From Candidatus Nezhaarchaeota archaeon (GTDB taxonomy: Archaea > Thermoproteota > Methanomethylicia > Nezhaarchaeales > WYZ-LMO8), in the NCBI GenBank assembly GCA_030055465.1, contig JASFYF010000001.1:475179-539178 (forward strand): 64,000 bases of DNA. The letters are read 5' to 3'. Below, piece by piece: positions 33,378-41,734 of the stretch. Position 1 is the first letter of the stretch. Each line of letters starts with the position of its first letter. Position numbers and translations under genes: made by a program. The notes under the pieces are model-generated. The model was not told the origin of the DNA, searched no databases, and was given only the letters and a program-made list of their open reading frames with translations.

Positions 33378-36089
33378 ATGGCGGTCTCAGAGGAAGAGTA
33401 CAAGTTGAAGTTCTTTGTCGATAAGGGCTTCGTCAGAAAGAAGTGTAGGGTTTGCAACGCTGCTTTCTGGACCCTGGACGAGAGTAGAGAGGTATGCGGA
33501 GACTCGCCCTGCCAAGAATACGAGTTCATAGGCAGGGAGCTGAAAGCTAACGTGGACGTATCCTCTATTAGGAGGCTTTTCCTGGGCTTTTTTGAGGGTA
33601 AAGATCATAGAATCCTGAAGCCGTATCCAGTCGTTGCGAGGTGGCGCGACGACATCTACTTGACCATAGCTAGCATAGCGGTGTTCCAGCCTTTCGTCAC
33701 TGAGGGCATCGTGCCGCCCCCCGCAAACCCCCTCGTAATCTCGCAGCCCTGCATCCGGCTCGTGGACATAGATAACGTGGGTTTAACGGCTGGCAGGCAT
33801 TTAACGATATTCGAGATGGGTGGACACCACGCCTTCAACTACCCGGGGGAGGAGGTTTACTGGAAGGAGGAGACCGTTGAGTACTGTCACGAGTTCTTAA
33901 CCAACCTCGTCGGCATAGACGAGAAATCCATAACCTACAAGGAAGACTTCTGGGTTGGTGGAGGAAATGCCGGGCCGGACGTTGAAGTGTGCGTCGACGG
34001 CTTAGAGCTCGCGACCCTTGTCTTCATGTGCCTTAAAGTTGTAGACGAAGAAAAGTACGTTCCAATGCCCGTGAAGGTTGTCGATACGGGCTACGGCATC
34101 GAAAGGTTCACGTGGTTTTTGACGGGTAAGCCCACGGCTTTTCATGCGATATACGGCAACCTGATAAACGACGTTGCCGTTAATGCTGGTTTGGAAGTGC
34201 CCGACGAAGAACTCTTAAGCAGGGTTGCAAGGGCTTCAGCCCTCATGAGGGTTGAAAGGGGGAAGACCCTCGAGGAGCTTAGAAGAGAGCTTTCAAGCGT
34301 CACGAAGATACCTTTAGAGGTCCTTGAAAGGGAGGTTGCGCCCTTCGAGATGGTCTCCGCGCTTGTCGACCACTCCAAGTGCATTGCCTTCATGCTGTCG
34401 GATGGGGTTGTGCCGTCCAACGTCGGCGAGGGATACCTTGCGAGGCTCGTCATAAGGAGAGGCTTGAGGCTCTGTAACCTTTTACGCCTAGAAGAAGGCT
34501 ACTTGAAGCGGCTTGTTAATATACAGCTGAACTTGTGGAGTGACTTCTACCCAAAGCTGCTTGAAGCCAAGAAGGCGATAGATGAGATCCTCGACCTAGA
34601 AGAAGAAAAGTTCAAGCTTTTGGTTTCCCGCGGGAGGAGCTTCATACTGAAAGCCCTCAAAGAATTGAAGGGAAAGAGCCTCCCATTAGACTCGCTTCTG
34701 CAGCTTTACGATTCGCACGGCTTACCCCCTGAGCTCGTTAAAGAAGAGGCCGAAAATCTCGGGGTCAAACTCCAAGTACCGGGAAACTTCTATGGCCTCG
34801 TGGCGCGGCTACATCAACAAACAAGGGCTTCGAAGGCACAGCCCGAATACGATGTTCGTGGGCTACCGCCCACCAAAGCTCTATACTACGAAGATCAGCA
34901 TCAACTCGTCTTCGAGGCCAAAGTCCTGAAAAGCGGAGAGGGCTATGTGATCCTCGACCAAACATGCTTTTACCCTAGAGGTGGAGGACAAGATTCTGAT
35001 AGGGGTCTCCTGCTGCACGGGGATTTAAGGGTTGAAGTGGTGGACGCAGTAAAGGTTGGCGACGTCGTCGTTCACGTGATCAACGGTAAGATACCAGAGG
35101 GGGTGCGGGTCAAAGGCGAGGTGAACGCTGAAAGAAGGCTGGGCCTAACAAGACACCACAGCGCGACCCACGTACTTCTAGAGGCGATACGCAGAGTCAT
35201 TGGGGTCCATGCATGGCAGTCAGGAGCGCAGAAGTGGCCGGATAGAGCGCACATAGATATAACGCACTACAAACAATTGAGCCCGCAGGAGCTGGAAACA
35301 ATAGAAAACCTGGCGAACAACGTGGTTTTCAAGAACCTGCCAGTTAAAACGTATTTCCTTGGGAGAAGGAAGGCTGAAGACACATACGGTTTAGAGATAT
35401 ACCAGGGCGGCGTGGTGCCAGGAAAAGATGTTAGGATCGTCGAGGTGGAGGGATGGAACGCCCAAGCGTGCGGGGGAACGCACGTTTCATCAACTGGTGA
35501 GATAGGTCTAATAAAGGTTGTAAAGGTCGACAGAATACAGGACGGCATATTGAGGTTCGAATTTAAGGCTGGCAGAGCAGCACTAGACTACGTTAGAGAG
35601 CTCGAGAAGCAGATGTACAGCACTGCTCAGGTGCTCGAAAGCTCCGTAGATCAAGTACCCTATGCTGCCAGCAAGTTAAAGCTTGAAGTCAAGCAGCTTA
35701 GAAAAGAGGTGGAGAAGTTAAAGAGCAGGGTTATGGAAAGCCTGATGCCAAGTATAAGGGAGAGGTACAGAAGAGGAGAGCAGATAATAGATGTTGAGTT
35801 GGTGGACGTCGACTACGATGATATGATAGCGCTGGCCGAGAAAGCCGTAAGAGAAATGAGTGAAGCGGTCCTGCTACTCCTATCTAGGAGGGCAGACAAC
35901 TCGCTTCTCACAGTTGCCTGCGGCCCTAAAGCCATAGAAAAAGGCTTTGAAGCCAACAGGGTAGCCTCCGAGATAGTTCAAGTAGCCGGCGGAAAAGCTG
36001 GAGGCAAAAGGGATATAGCGAAAGGAATAGTCGAGGATTTAAACAAAGTTAAAGAAAAGATTAAAGAGCTAAACCTCAAACTCCTTTAG
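33378..36089 (+). CDS. alaS: Alanyl-tRNA synthetase
   Basis: 903 residues from ATG 33378 (ATG 33351 is in frame; a TATA-like CTATTTAAT near 33342-33350 favours a leaderless start at 33378). N-terminal archaeal zinc-like segment CRVCNAAFWTLDE, class II core (FEMGGHHAFNYPG; VDTGYGIERFTWF), editing domain (TRHHSATHVLLEAIRRV, QACGGTHVSSTGE) and C-terminal coiled coil/C-Ala (VAGGKAGGKRDIA). Its stop codon shares its last base with tRNA-Arg. Confidence 0.96.
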   Translation: MAVSEEEYKLKFFVDKGFVRKKCRVCNAAFWTLDESREVCGDSPCQEYEFIGRELKANVDVSSIRRLFLGFFEGKDHRILKPYPVVARWRDDIYLTIASIAVFQPFVTEGIVPPPANPLVISQPCIRLVDIDNVGLTAGRHLTIFEMGGHHAFNYPGEEVYWKEETVEYCHEFLTNLVGIDEKSITYKEDFWVGGGNAGPDVEVCVDGLELATLVFMCLKVVDEEKYVPMPVKVVDTGYGIERFTWFLTGKPTAFHAIYGNLINDVAVNAGLEVPDEELLSRVARASALMRVERGKTLEELRRELSSVTKIPLEVLEREVAPFEMVSALVDHSKCIAFMLSDGVVPSNVGEGYLARLVIRRGLRLCNLLRLEEGYLKRLVNIQLNLWSDFYPKLLEAKKAIDEILDLEEEKFKLLVSRGRSFILKALKELKGKSLPLDSLLQLYDSHGLPPELVKEEAENLGVKLQVPGNFYGLVARLHQQTRASKAQPEYDVRGLPPTKALYYEDQHQLVFEAKVLKSGEGYVILDQTCFYPRGGGQDSDRGLLLHGDLRVEVVDAVKVGDVVVHVINGKIPEGVRVKGEVNAERRLGLTRHHSATHVLLEAIRRVIGVHAWQSGAQKWPDRAHIDITHYKQLSPQELETIENLANNVVFKNLPVKTYFLGRRKAEDTYGLEIYQGGVVPGKDVRIVEVEGWNAQACGGTHVSSTGEIGLIKVVKVDRIQDGILRFEFKAGRAALDYVRELEKQMYSTAQVLESSVDQVPYAASKLKLEVKQLRKEVEKLKSRVMESLMPSIRERYRRGEQIIDVELVDVDYDDMIALAEKAVREMSEAVLLLLSRRADNSLLTVACGPKAIEKGFEANRVASEIVQVAGGKAGGKRDIAKGIVEDLNKVKEKIKELNLKLL

Positions 36090-36184
36090 GGCCCGTGGCG
36101 CAGCCCGGATAGCGCGGCATCAACTTAAAGGTTGCCGCAAGCCTTCTAAGCTGAAGGTCCCGGGTTCAAATCCCGGCGGGCCCG
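36089..36184 (+). tRNA. tRNA-Arg(TCT) with 21-nt intron in the anticodon stem
   Basis: Acceptor GGGCCCG/CGGGCCC, G73, encoded CCA (36185-36187). D-arm GCGC/GCGC, T-arm CCGGG/CCCGG. An intron at 36120-36140 lies between positions 29 and 30. It forms a complete bulge-helix-bulge: exon GCGG pairs intron CCGC, bulges CA|T and AA|G, intron helix CAAC/GTTG. Spliced loop CTTCTAA gives anticodon TCT. The stem keeps four pairs plus a G27-A43 mismatch. The first base is the last base of the alaS stop. Confidence 0.87.
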
Positions 36185-36187
36185 CCA

Positions 36188-36639
36188 TGTTGATCTCCGC
36201 TTTTCTGAGAAACCTATTAAGGGTATAGCCTCAGAAAGCCTAGAGGGGTTTGTAATCGTTGCCCCCCTTTGGGGGCCTTATCCTCAACTTGACGAGCTCT
36301 CTATCCATAATCGAACAGCTCCCAAAACTAAGAAATGGTAGAAAGGCTCGCGATTTTTTCCCTCCAACTTTAACATCAGCCGCGCATATCCACTGATGCT
36401 GTAAGCGTTAGGTGTAGCGTCATTAATTACGGGAAAGAGGAGCTCTGCATCGGAGCTTTCACATCGCAAGTGAGTGTACATAAGCACACACCCTACTGAA
36501 TGAAGGCATCCTCAACGACGTTTAAAACCTTGAATTTGTTGTTTGAGGGGTAGATGGAGTCACCAACAATGTGGGCCTTTACTTCTTCCGAATATTAATG
36601 AAGAGAGAACCAATGGACGCCGATCATTTTTAAGGGGGC
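36188..36639. other. Intergenic stretch, no supported gene
   Basis: 452 bases between tRNA-Arg and a convergent small gene. A GC-rich hairpin (CCCCC-TTT-GGGGG near 36264-36277) may act as a terminator. A minus-strand frame of 67 codons (36284-36487) has no ribosome-binding site or family match and is not called. Confidence 0.35.
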
Positions 36640-36864
36640 TTAATCGACTACGAGTATCTCGAAGCGTGAGCGTAGGGTTTTCTTACCGTAAACACAGAAG
36701 ACCACTACTTTTTTGCCCTTCTCAAGGGGTTTTTCTGAGAAGAAGTACTCCACTAAGGAGCCCTCTTTAACGCCCACGGCATATCCCCTATCCGTTTTCT
36801 CGACTTCTACGACTACACCTTCTCTGTAGAGCTCCCTCTTCTCGTCAGCCACGCTTCTTCCCAC
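36640..36864 (-). CDS. Small conserved-looking protein in the speH-speE operon
   Basis: 74 residues starting GTG right after the speE stop (second GTG four codons on). Mostly beta strand pattern (REGVVVEVEKTDRGYAVGVK, KKVVVFCVYGKKTLRSRFEI), consistent with a small barrel such as an OB or SH3-like fold. I do not recognise a family. Its position suggests co-expression with polyamine synthesis genes. Confidence 0.6.
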   Translation of the reverse strand: MGRSVADEKRELYREGVVVEVEKTDRGYAVGVKEGSLVEYFFSEKPLEKGKKVVVFCVYGKKTLRSRFEILVVD

Positions 36865-37782
36865 TTACGCTGGCATGAATGTTGGGTTTTCGTCGGTGGC
36901 TACCTCTTTCTCCTCTTCTAAGGCCTTTTTCAAGTAAGTTGGCAGCTTAAAGAGCGCTTCATGGTATTCAGGAGAGTAAAACTTGATGTCTACGACGTTC
37001 CTCCAAGTTAGCCGGTTCCTGATTTCTTCCTCGCTTAGGCTTAGCGGGTCATGTTTTAACGATGCCAAAACAAACCCCCACAGGGAATTATATGATGGTA
37101 CCCACGCACTATACGCCCTAACTATGGGGAATACTTTCCTCAACGTATTGAATATCAAAGCATAGGATTTCCTGCTGTAAAAGGTTGACGTTGCCTGTGT
37201 GACCATAATCCCATCATCCCGAAGGTGCCCCCTCACTATTTCATAAAATTGCTTAGTGTAAAGCATATAGGAGGGGCCCCCTCTGATAGGGTCCGTAACG
37301 TCTATCATGACGACATCATATTTTTCCCCACTCTTTTCGAGATAAGCCCTGCCGTCACCAAAGATAAGGTTTAACCTTCTATCCTTAAACGCCCCCGCAC
37401 TCAATTGAGGCATGAACTCCTCTGATACTCGAACAACTTCTTCATCTACGTCAACCATAAAAACCCTTTTAACCACACGGTGCTTAAGCGCTTCGCGTAC
37501 GGTCGCCCCTTCACCTCCACCAATTACGAGAATGCACTCCGGCGAAGGATGCGTCACCATGGCTGGGTGAACCAAAGCCTCGTGATATATGAATTCATCA
37601 GCTGTGGATGACTGGACTTTGCCGTCCAGCACAAGGCAGATGCCATAGTCTCTGGTTTCCACTACATCTATCTCTTGAAACCGAGACCTGCCACTGTAGA
37701 TGTATCTCTCCACTTTGTGTATCACTGCGGTGCCCTCAGTTTGATGCTCTACAATCCATCTCCATTTACTCGTGTAAATCAC
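36865..37782 (-). CDS. speE: Polyamine aminopropyltransferase (spermidine synthase family)
   Basis: 305 residues. N-terminal beta domain, then the Rossmann core: LVIGGGEGATVREALKH (SAM-type loop), VFMVDVDEEVV, FGDGRAYLE and MIDVTDPIRGGPSYMLYT, where the Asp residues bind the amine. It transfers aminopropyl from decarboxylated SAM to a polyamine. The exact acceptor (putrescine, agmatine, spermidine) cannot be read; DVTDP rather than DSSDP resembles the long-chain/thermospermine-type branch. It overlaps speH by 17 bases. Confidence 0.93.
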   Translation of the reverse strand: MIYTSKWRWIVEHQTEGTAVIHKVERYIYSGRSRFQEIDVVETRDYGICLVLDGKVQSSTADEFIYHEALVHPAMVTHPSPECILVIGGGEGATVREALKHRVVKRVFMVDVDEEVVRVSEEFMPQLSAGAFKDRRLNLIFGDGRAYLEKSGEKYDVVMIDVTDPIRGGPSYMLYTKQFYEIVRGHLRDDGIMVTQATSTFYSRKSYALIFNTLRKVFPIVRAYSAWVPSYNSLWGFVLASLKHDPLSLSEEEIRNRLTWRNVVDIKFYSPEYHEALFKLPTYLKKALEEEKEVATDENPTFMPA

Positions 37783-38170
37783 CCAGCATGCAGGTAGCCC
37801 TTCTAGGTAGGACTCCCCTCTTTATCTCGAGCACGTTCACGTTCAATGGCTTAAAGCGCTTTATCAGGTACTCGCATGCCTTCCAAGGATCCATGCGTTC
37901 ACCACACGTAAACACATCAACAGCGGCGTAGCCGTGTTCGGGCCACGTGTGGATAGACACATGCGACTCGGATATCACCACGACGCCCGTAATGCCTTGA
38001 GGGTTGAACTTATGAAAGAAGACGCCGCAAACGTTGCCGTTCGCCCTCCTTACAGCCTCAACCATAGCCTCCCTCACCGCCGCCTCATCATCGAGAAGCC
38101 TTGGAGAACACTCATACATTTCCAATATGACGTGTCTTCCCAGCTCTATCTTAGGTCTTTCTTCGTTCAA
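37766..38170 (-). CDS. speH: S-adenosylmethionine decarboxylase proenzyme
   Basis: 134 residues, prokaryotic class. The self-cleavage site is in ISESHVSIHTWPEHGYAAVD (between Glu and Ser, the Ser becoming pyruvoyl) and the catalytic Cys in DVFTCGE. It supplies decarboxylated SAM to SpeE, whose gene overlaps its end. It leads the speH-speE-small gene operon. Confidence 0.95.
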   Translation of the reverse strand: MNEERPKIELGRHVILEMYECSPRLLDDEAAVREAMVEAVRRANGNVCGVFFHKFNPQGITGVVVISESHVSIHTWPEHGYAAVDVFTCGERMDPWKACEYLIKRFKPLNVNVLEIKRGVLPRRATCMLGDLHE

Positions 38171-38303
38171 CTCACATCTCAGCCCCCTTTCTTGGCGTTC
38201 ATCCCGTTTTTTGGGACCCCCTCAACCTTTAAACATTTCGCACTTGGAGCTCTATAATCTGATGTTCGGAAATGAAGGTTCTTGAGATCTGAGGAGAATA
38301 AAA

Positions 38304-38368
38304 CAATATTGATTACTTTCAATATATTGAGGAGGTAAGGTTTAGGAGTTTATTACACACCAATATTG
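38304..38368 (+). repeat. Cluster of CAATATTG-type palindromes
   Basis: CAATATTG at 38304-38311, CAATATATTG at 38320-38329 and CAATATTG at 38361-38368, in the 259-base gap upstream of speH. Three near-identical AT palindromes within 65 bases could be binding sites for a dimeric regulator. No function is shown. Confidence 0.4.
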
Positions 38369-38429
38369 GTATTGTGGCACCCTTCAACATTGATGAGTGG
38401 AAAAGTAAGGCTTAGTTAAAGCTGAGTCC

Positions 38430-40136
38430 TTAAAGTTTCACCTCCAACTTATCAGCTACGCTTTTCGTCACGATGCTTTCGAACTCCTCGACATTCTTGA
38501 AGGGGCGCTTCTTCAATATTAACTCTATAGTGTTCCTGGAGAGGCCGGGTATGCTCTCCCACATTTTGCGGGGAGCGCTATTTACGCTTATGGGCGTTTC
38601 AATGCCCACTACGGACCTGAACCCATGCGAAGTCACCAACACATCAATCTTCTCCCCTAGGCCCCGGGAGTATGGCAGAAAAACCAAGACCGGGTAAGAT
38701 CCTGCCTGTCTAGCGTAGGTGCCTCCACCACCATGCTTCTCAACGTAGCATCCCCTCAACTTACTCCACGTGGGCAAAACCCTCCTAATCATTGGGAGGT
38801 CCACCTCCATTCGCATCCTCCGCTTGTAGGCTTGAAAAATCCTCTTGTTCCTCTTCATTATCCTATCTCCCACCTCCCACATGGGGGTGTTGGGAAATAC
38901 CATCACCTGCCTTATGTTCACTCTGCGGACCATAAGTCCCTCTTCCAGAACTTTCTTCATGAAATCGAGGTTTTCCTCGTATGTTCTCTCGGTCTCCCCC
39001 TTAAGTCCGTGGACGAAGTTCACACCGGGTAACAAGTGCGGCAACCCGTTGTACCCCCTTGCAGACCCCACGGAGTTTATTACTCGTATAGCTTCCAGGG
39101 CCTCCTCCGGGTAGACCTTTAAATTGTTGCTCTTCACAACGTTCGGATCTGCCGACTCGACGCCTAAGGCAGCCACATCGCCTGAAGTGTGGTTTTCAAC
39201 TATGATTTTACATGCCTCTACGGATTCTTCTTTGTGGTGGTAGATGGTTCCCGGATTAACGTTATCTATGTGGAGGGTTTCGAGCGCTGGGGCCACGGCC
39301 CTTATGCCTTCAAACAGCTTCCTTATGGCCTCGACGTTGGGCTTTGGAAACTCCTCAACCCCAACCTCCTTAGACTGATATGCAAGTATGTCGGGTTGCC
39401 TCCCCAACCTTATGTTTCTTACGCCAGCTTCGTAGAGCGCTTTGACCTCACACACAACGTGCTCTATAGCCCTGAACTTTGGCTCCCCGTAGAGCGGCTC
39501 CACGCAAAAAGAGCACCCCCCAACTATGAATCGAGGACAGCCCCAATACGTCTCCACCTCGCATATCAAGTTGAACCCGTAGTTGGGGTGCTGCCCCACT
39601 ATTTTCACACCGCGAACGGCCGCCTCAGCCACCAGCTTCGGGCTTCTTTCATGGGTTGAAATGGAGAGGCCGCGTTTAAAGCAGTTCAAAGCAAGCTCGT
39701 ACAGCCCGCTCTCGAAAGAGAAGTGGAACATGTAGTCGAAGTCTCGCTTCAGTTCTTCGGGCATAATTGCCGCCCGCCCACCTTCAATCCCAAAGCCGAA
39801 GGATACGACTGGACCCACCAAAACCTTAACCGGTTCCGGCAAGAGGCGGGACCACGTCTTAAGCTCCCTGAAGCTTATGGGTGTTCCACCTAGGTAGCTT
39901 CCAGGGACAGTTACCCCCGCTATGAAGATTACCGCGTCGAGCTTCGACAACATTTTAAGATAACCGCTTATATCACTTCGAAGCTGATCCACGGTTAAGT
40001 ACAGCACCTCGGCGCGCGGATCCGCCAGCCACACAGCACCCGCCGAGTACCGGGCATAGACATCAAGGTATGGCGGGACCCCTAAGCCGCTGGGCTCATC
40101 GATATAGCCATCAACTATGCATACCCTGAGCGTCAT
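38430..40136 (-). CDS. COG1031-type radical SAM protein with C-terminal helix-hairpin-helix
   Basis: 568 residues. N-terminal alpha/beta region, then a radical SAM core whose cysteines are spaced CX7CX2C (GCPRFIVGGCSFC, about residue 197) rather than CX3CX2C. The N-terminal third resembles cobalamin-binding Rossmann folds of the B12-radical SAM type (AVIFIAGVTVPGSYLG). The end (IPGLSRNTIELILKKRPFKN) is a helix-hairpin-helix. COG1031 is an uncharacterised archaeal Fe-S family. Divergent from thiL. Confidence 0.85.
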   Translation of the reverse strand: MTLRVCIVDGYIDEPSGLGVPPYLDVYARYSAGAVWLADPRAEVLYLTVDQLRSDISGYLKMLSKLDAVIFIAGVTVPGSYLGGTPISFRELKTWSRLLPEPVKVLVGPVVSFGFGIEGGRAAIMPEELKRDFDYMFHFSFESGLYELALNCFKRGLSISTHERSPKLVAEAAVRGVKIVGQHPNYGFNLICEVETYWGCPRFIVGGCSFCVEPLYGEPKFRAIEHVVCEVKALYEAGVRNIRLGRQPDILAYQSKEVGVEEFPKPNVEAIRKLFEGIRAVAPALETLHIDNVNPGTIYHHKEESVEACKIIVENHTSGDVAALGVESADPNVVKSNNLKVYPEEALEAIRVINSVGSARGYNGLPHLLPGVNFVHGLKGETERTYEENLDFMKKVLEEGLMVRRVNIRQVMVFPNTPMWEVGDRIMKRNKRIFQAYKRRMRMEVDLPMIRRVLPTWSKLRGCYVEKHGGGGTYARQAGSYPVLVFLPYSRGLGEKIDVLVTSHGFRSVVGIETPISVNSAPRKMWESIPGLSRNTIELILKKRPFKNVEEFESIVTKSVADKLEVKL

Positions 40137-40187
40137 GGTTGCTTAAAGTTAAATGCCCACGCATCTTAATAAAGTCGAGGGGTACAC

Positions 40188-41168
40188 TTGAGCGTATCTG
40201 AAGTAGGTGAGTGGAAGCTCATAGAAGCGATATGGGACGTAATAGAGAGGGACCCCGAAGAAGTTATGGGCGCGAACGACGACGTCGTAGCGCGAAGAAT
40301 TGGAGGAAACAAGCTCCTCGTGTCTCACGTTGACACGCTCGCGTGGAGCACGGACGTCCTACCGGGAATGACCCCGCACAGCATTGGGTTTAAGTCCGTT
40401 ATAATGAATGTAAGCGACATGGCTGCTAAAGGGGTAAGGCCCCTAGGAATGCTCTTCTCGCTTGGGGTGCCTCGAAACTGCGAAGTTAAATGCATTGAAG
40501 AGATAGCCAAAGGATGGAGAGATGCAGCCGCAAAGTATCGACTGCACGTATGGGGAGGGGACATAACCGAGGCGCCCGAGCTGATGTTAACTGGGGCGAT
40601 AATGGGCATTACAGGCGAAGGTAAAATAATGAGGAGGAGGGGGGCTAGTGAAGGAGATCTTGTCGCCTGCATAGGCACCTTCGGATTAACGAGCGTTGCC
40701 TACCTGATGCTCCTTCAAGGTAGGGCGGCGCCCTCAAAAATTGTTGAGCTCAAGGCCAAAAGGGCGGCATACTACCCCAAGGCCCACCTGAAGGAAGGAA
40801 TGCTGTTGGCGAGGACGGGTGCGGTCACAGCATCAATGGATTGCAGTGATGGACTCGCTTGGAGCTTGCACACTCTGTGCTCGTTGAATAACGTGGGAAT
40901 GGTCATAAAATGCATACCCATGCCCCCCGAAGTTGAAGCGTACGCGAAAGCCCATGGCTTGGACCCAATCGATTTGGCGCTTTACGGTGGAGAGGAGTAC
41001 TCGCTAATCTTCACGCTGAAGCGCAGCTCCCTAAAAAGCATGCCAAAAAGCTTGGTTAGAAAGATGTACATAATGGGTGAAGTGACATCCGACAAAAAAT
41101 TAAGGCTCCTCCTAGATGAGGAGGAAAAAGAGATAGAGAAACGAGGATGGGAACACCTGAGGCGTTAA
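40188..41168 (+). CDS. thiL: Thiamine-monophosphate kinase
   Basis: 326 residues. GANDDVVARRIG and VSHVDTLAWSTDVLPG correspond to the AIR-synthase-fold ATP/Mg loop (GDDAAV, DTLVEGVHF in bacterial ThiL). Later MNVSDMAAKGVRPLGMLFSL, GGDITEAP, MDCSDGLAWSL and YGGEEYSLIF match the family. It phosphorylates ThMP to ThDP. TTG start about 50 bases from the COG1031 gene. Confidence 0.92.
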   Translation: MSVSEVGEWKLIEAIWDVIERDPEEVMGANDDVVARRIGGNKLLVSHVDTLAWSTDVLPGMTPHSIGFKSVIMNVSDMAAKGVRPLGMLFSLGVPRNCEVKCIEEIAKGWRDAAAKYRLHVWGGDITEAPELMLTGAIMGITGEGKIMRRRGASEGDLVACIGTFGLTSVAYLMLLQGRAAPSKIVELKAKRAAYYPKAHLKEGMLLARTGAVTASMDCSDGLAWSLHTLCSLNNVGMVIKCIPMPPEVEAYAKAHGLDPIDLALYGGEEYSLIFTLKRSSLKSMPKSLVRKMYIMGEVTSDKKLRLLLDEEEKEIEKRGWEHLRR

Positions 41169-41248
41169 TCATTAGCCCTAACATCCTCGGGTGCAAGTAG
41201 GGCTTCGGGCTTAATCATGCTATCCCTTTCACGGAACCCCCTTTGGAA

Positions 41249-41398
41249 TCAATGAGGGTCCAGCGGCATCGGGGTCTTCCCATTGTAGCTGCCACAATTA
41301 GCATACTGGACCTGCTTCCTAACACTCACATTCAACCCATACTTAGTCCACTCCTTGTAGGGCTGCCTGTTAATCCAAGCGCTTAAAATACTGCTTCG
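41249..41398 (-). pseudogene. Decayed coding fragment, possibly from a mobile gene
   Basis: A 49-codon open frame without a start codon (includes LSAWINRQPYKEWTKYGLNV and VQYANCGSYNGKTPMPLDPH). A second open piece in the neighbouring frame lies just upstream (FGPASVTKQYFKRL), suggesting a frameshifted relic. Protein-like composition, no family recognised; transposase origin is a guess. Confidence 0.3.
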
Positions 41399-41661
41399 TC
41401 ACCGACGCCGGACCAAATGATGTATGATTTGAATATGGCGCACGGGCTAGTGGCACAGTTTAGAATCCTCGGCCTTAGATGTCGAGACTCTTCACTAAAT
41501 AACCTAGAAAGGGCAATGATACTTCACCATAGAGCAGCCAGCTTAACCTAGCTCAGCGGCCCCCAAGCCTCTCAGCGATGTCGCGGAGATTCATTGACGT
41601 GACAAGCTCTGCGCCTGAAGACTTAGAAGAATTGATCGAGCCCTGAAGCTATGGATGTTGG

Positions 41662-41734
41662 AGCCCCGGGCGGGGGTTGAACCCGCGACCTGCCGCTTAC
41701 GAGGCGGCCGCCCTAACCGCTAGGCAACCGGGGC
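41662..41734 (-). tRNA. tRNA-Thr(CGT)
   Basis: Acceptor GCCCCGG/CCGGGGC with T73, as usual for archaeal tRNA-Thr. Anticodon arm GCCGC-CTCGTAA-GCGGC gives CGT; T-arm GCGGG-TTCAACC-CCCGC. No intron; CCA not encoded. Confidence 0.95.

Noticed and set aside
36284-36487. Minus-strand 67-codon ORF between tRNA-Arg and the speE operon
   Set aside because: No ribosome-binding site, promoter or recognised family.
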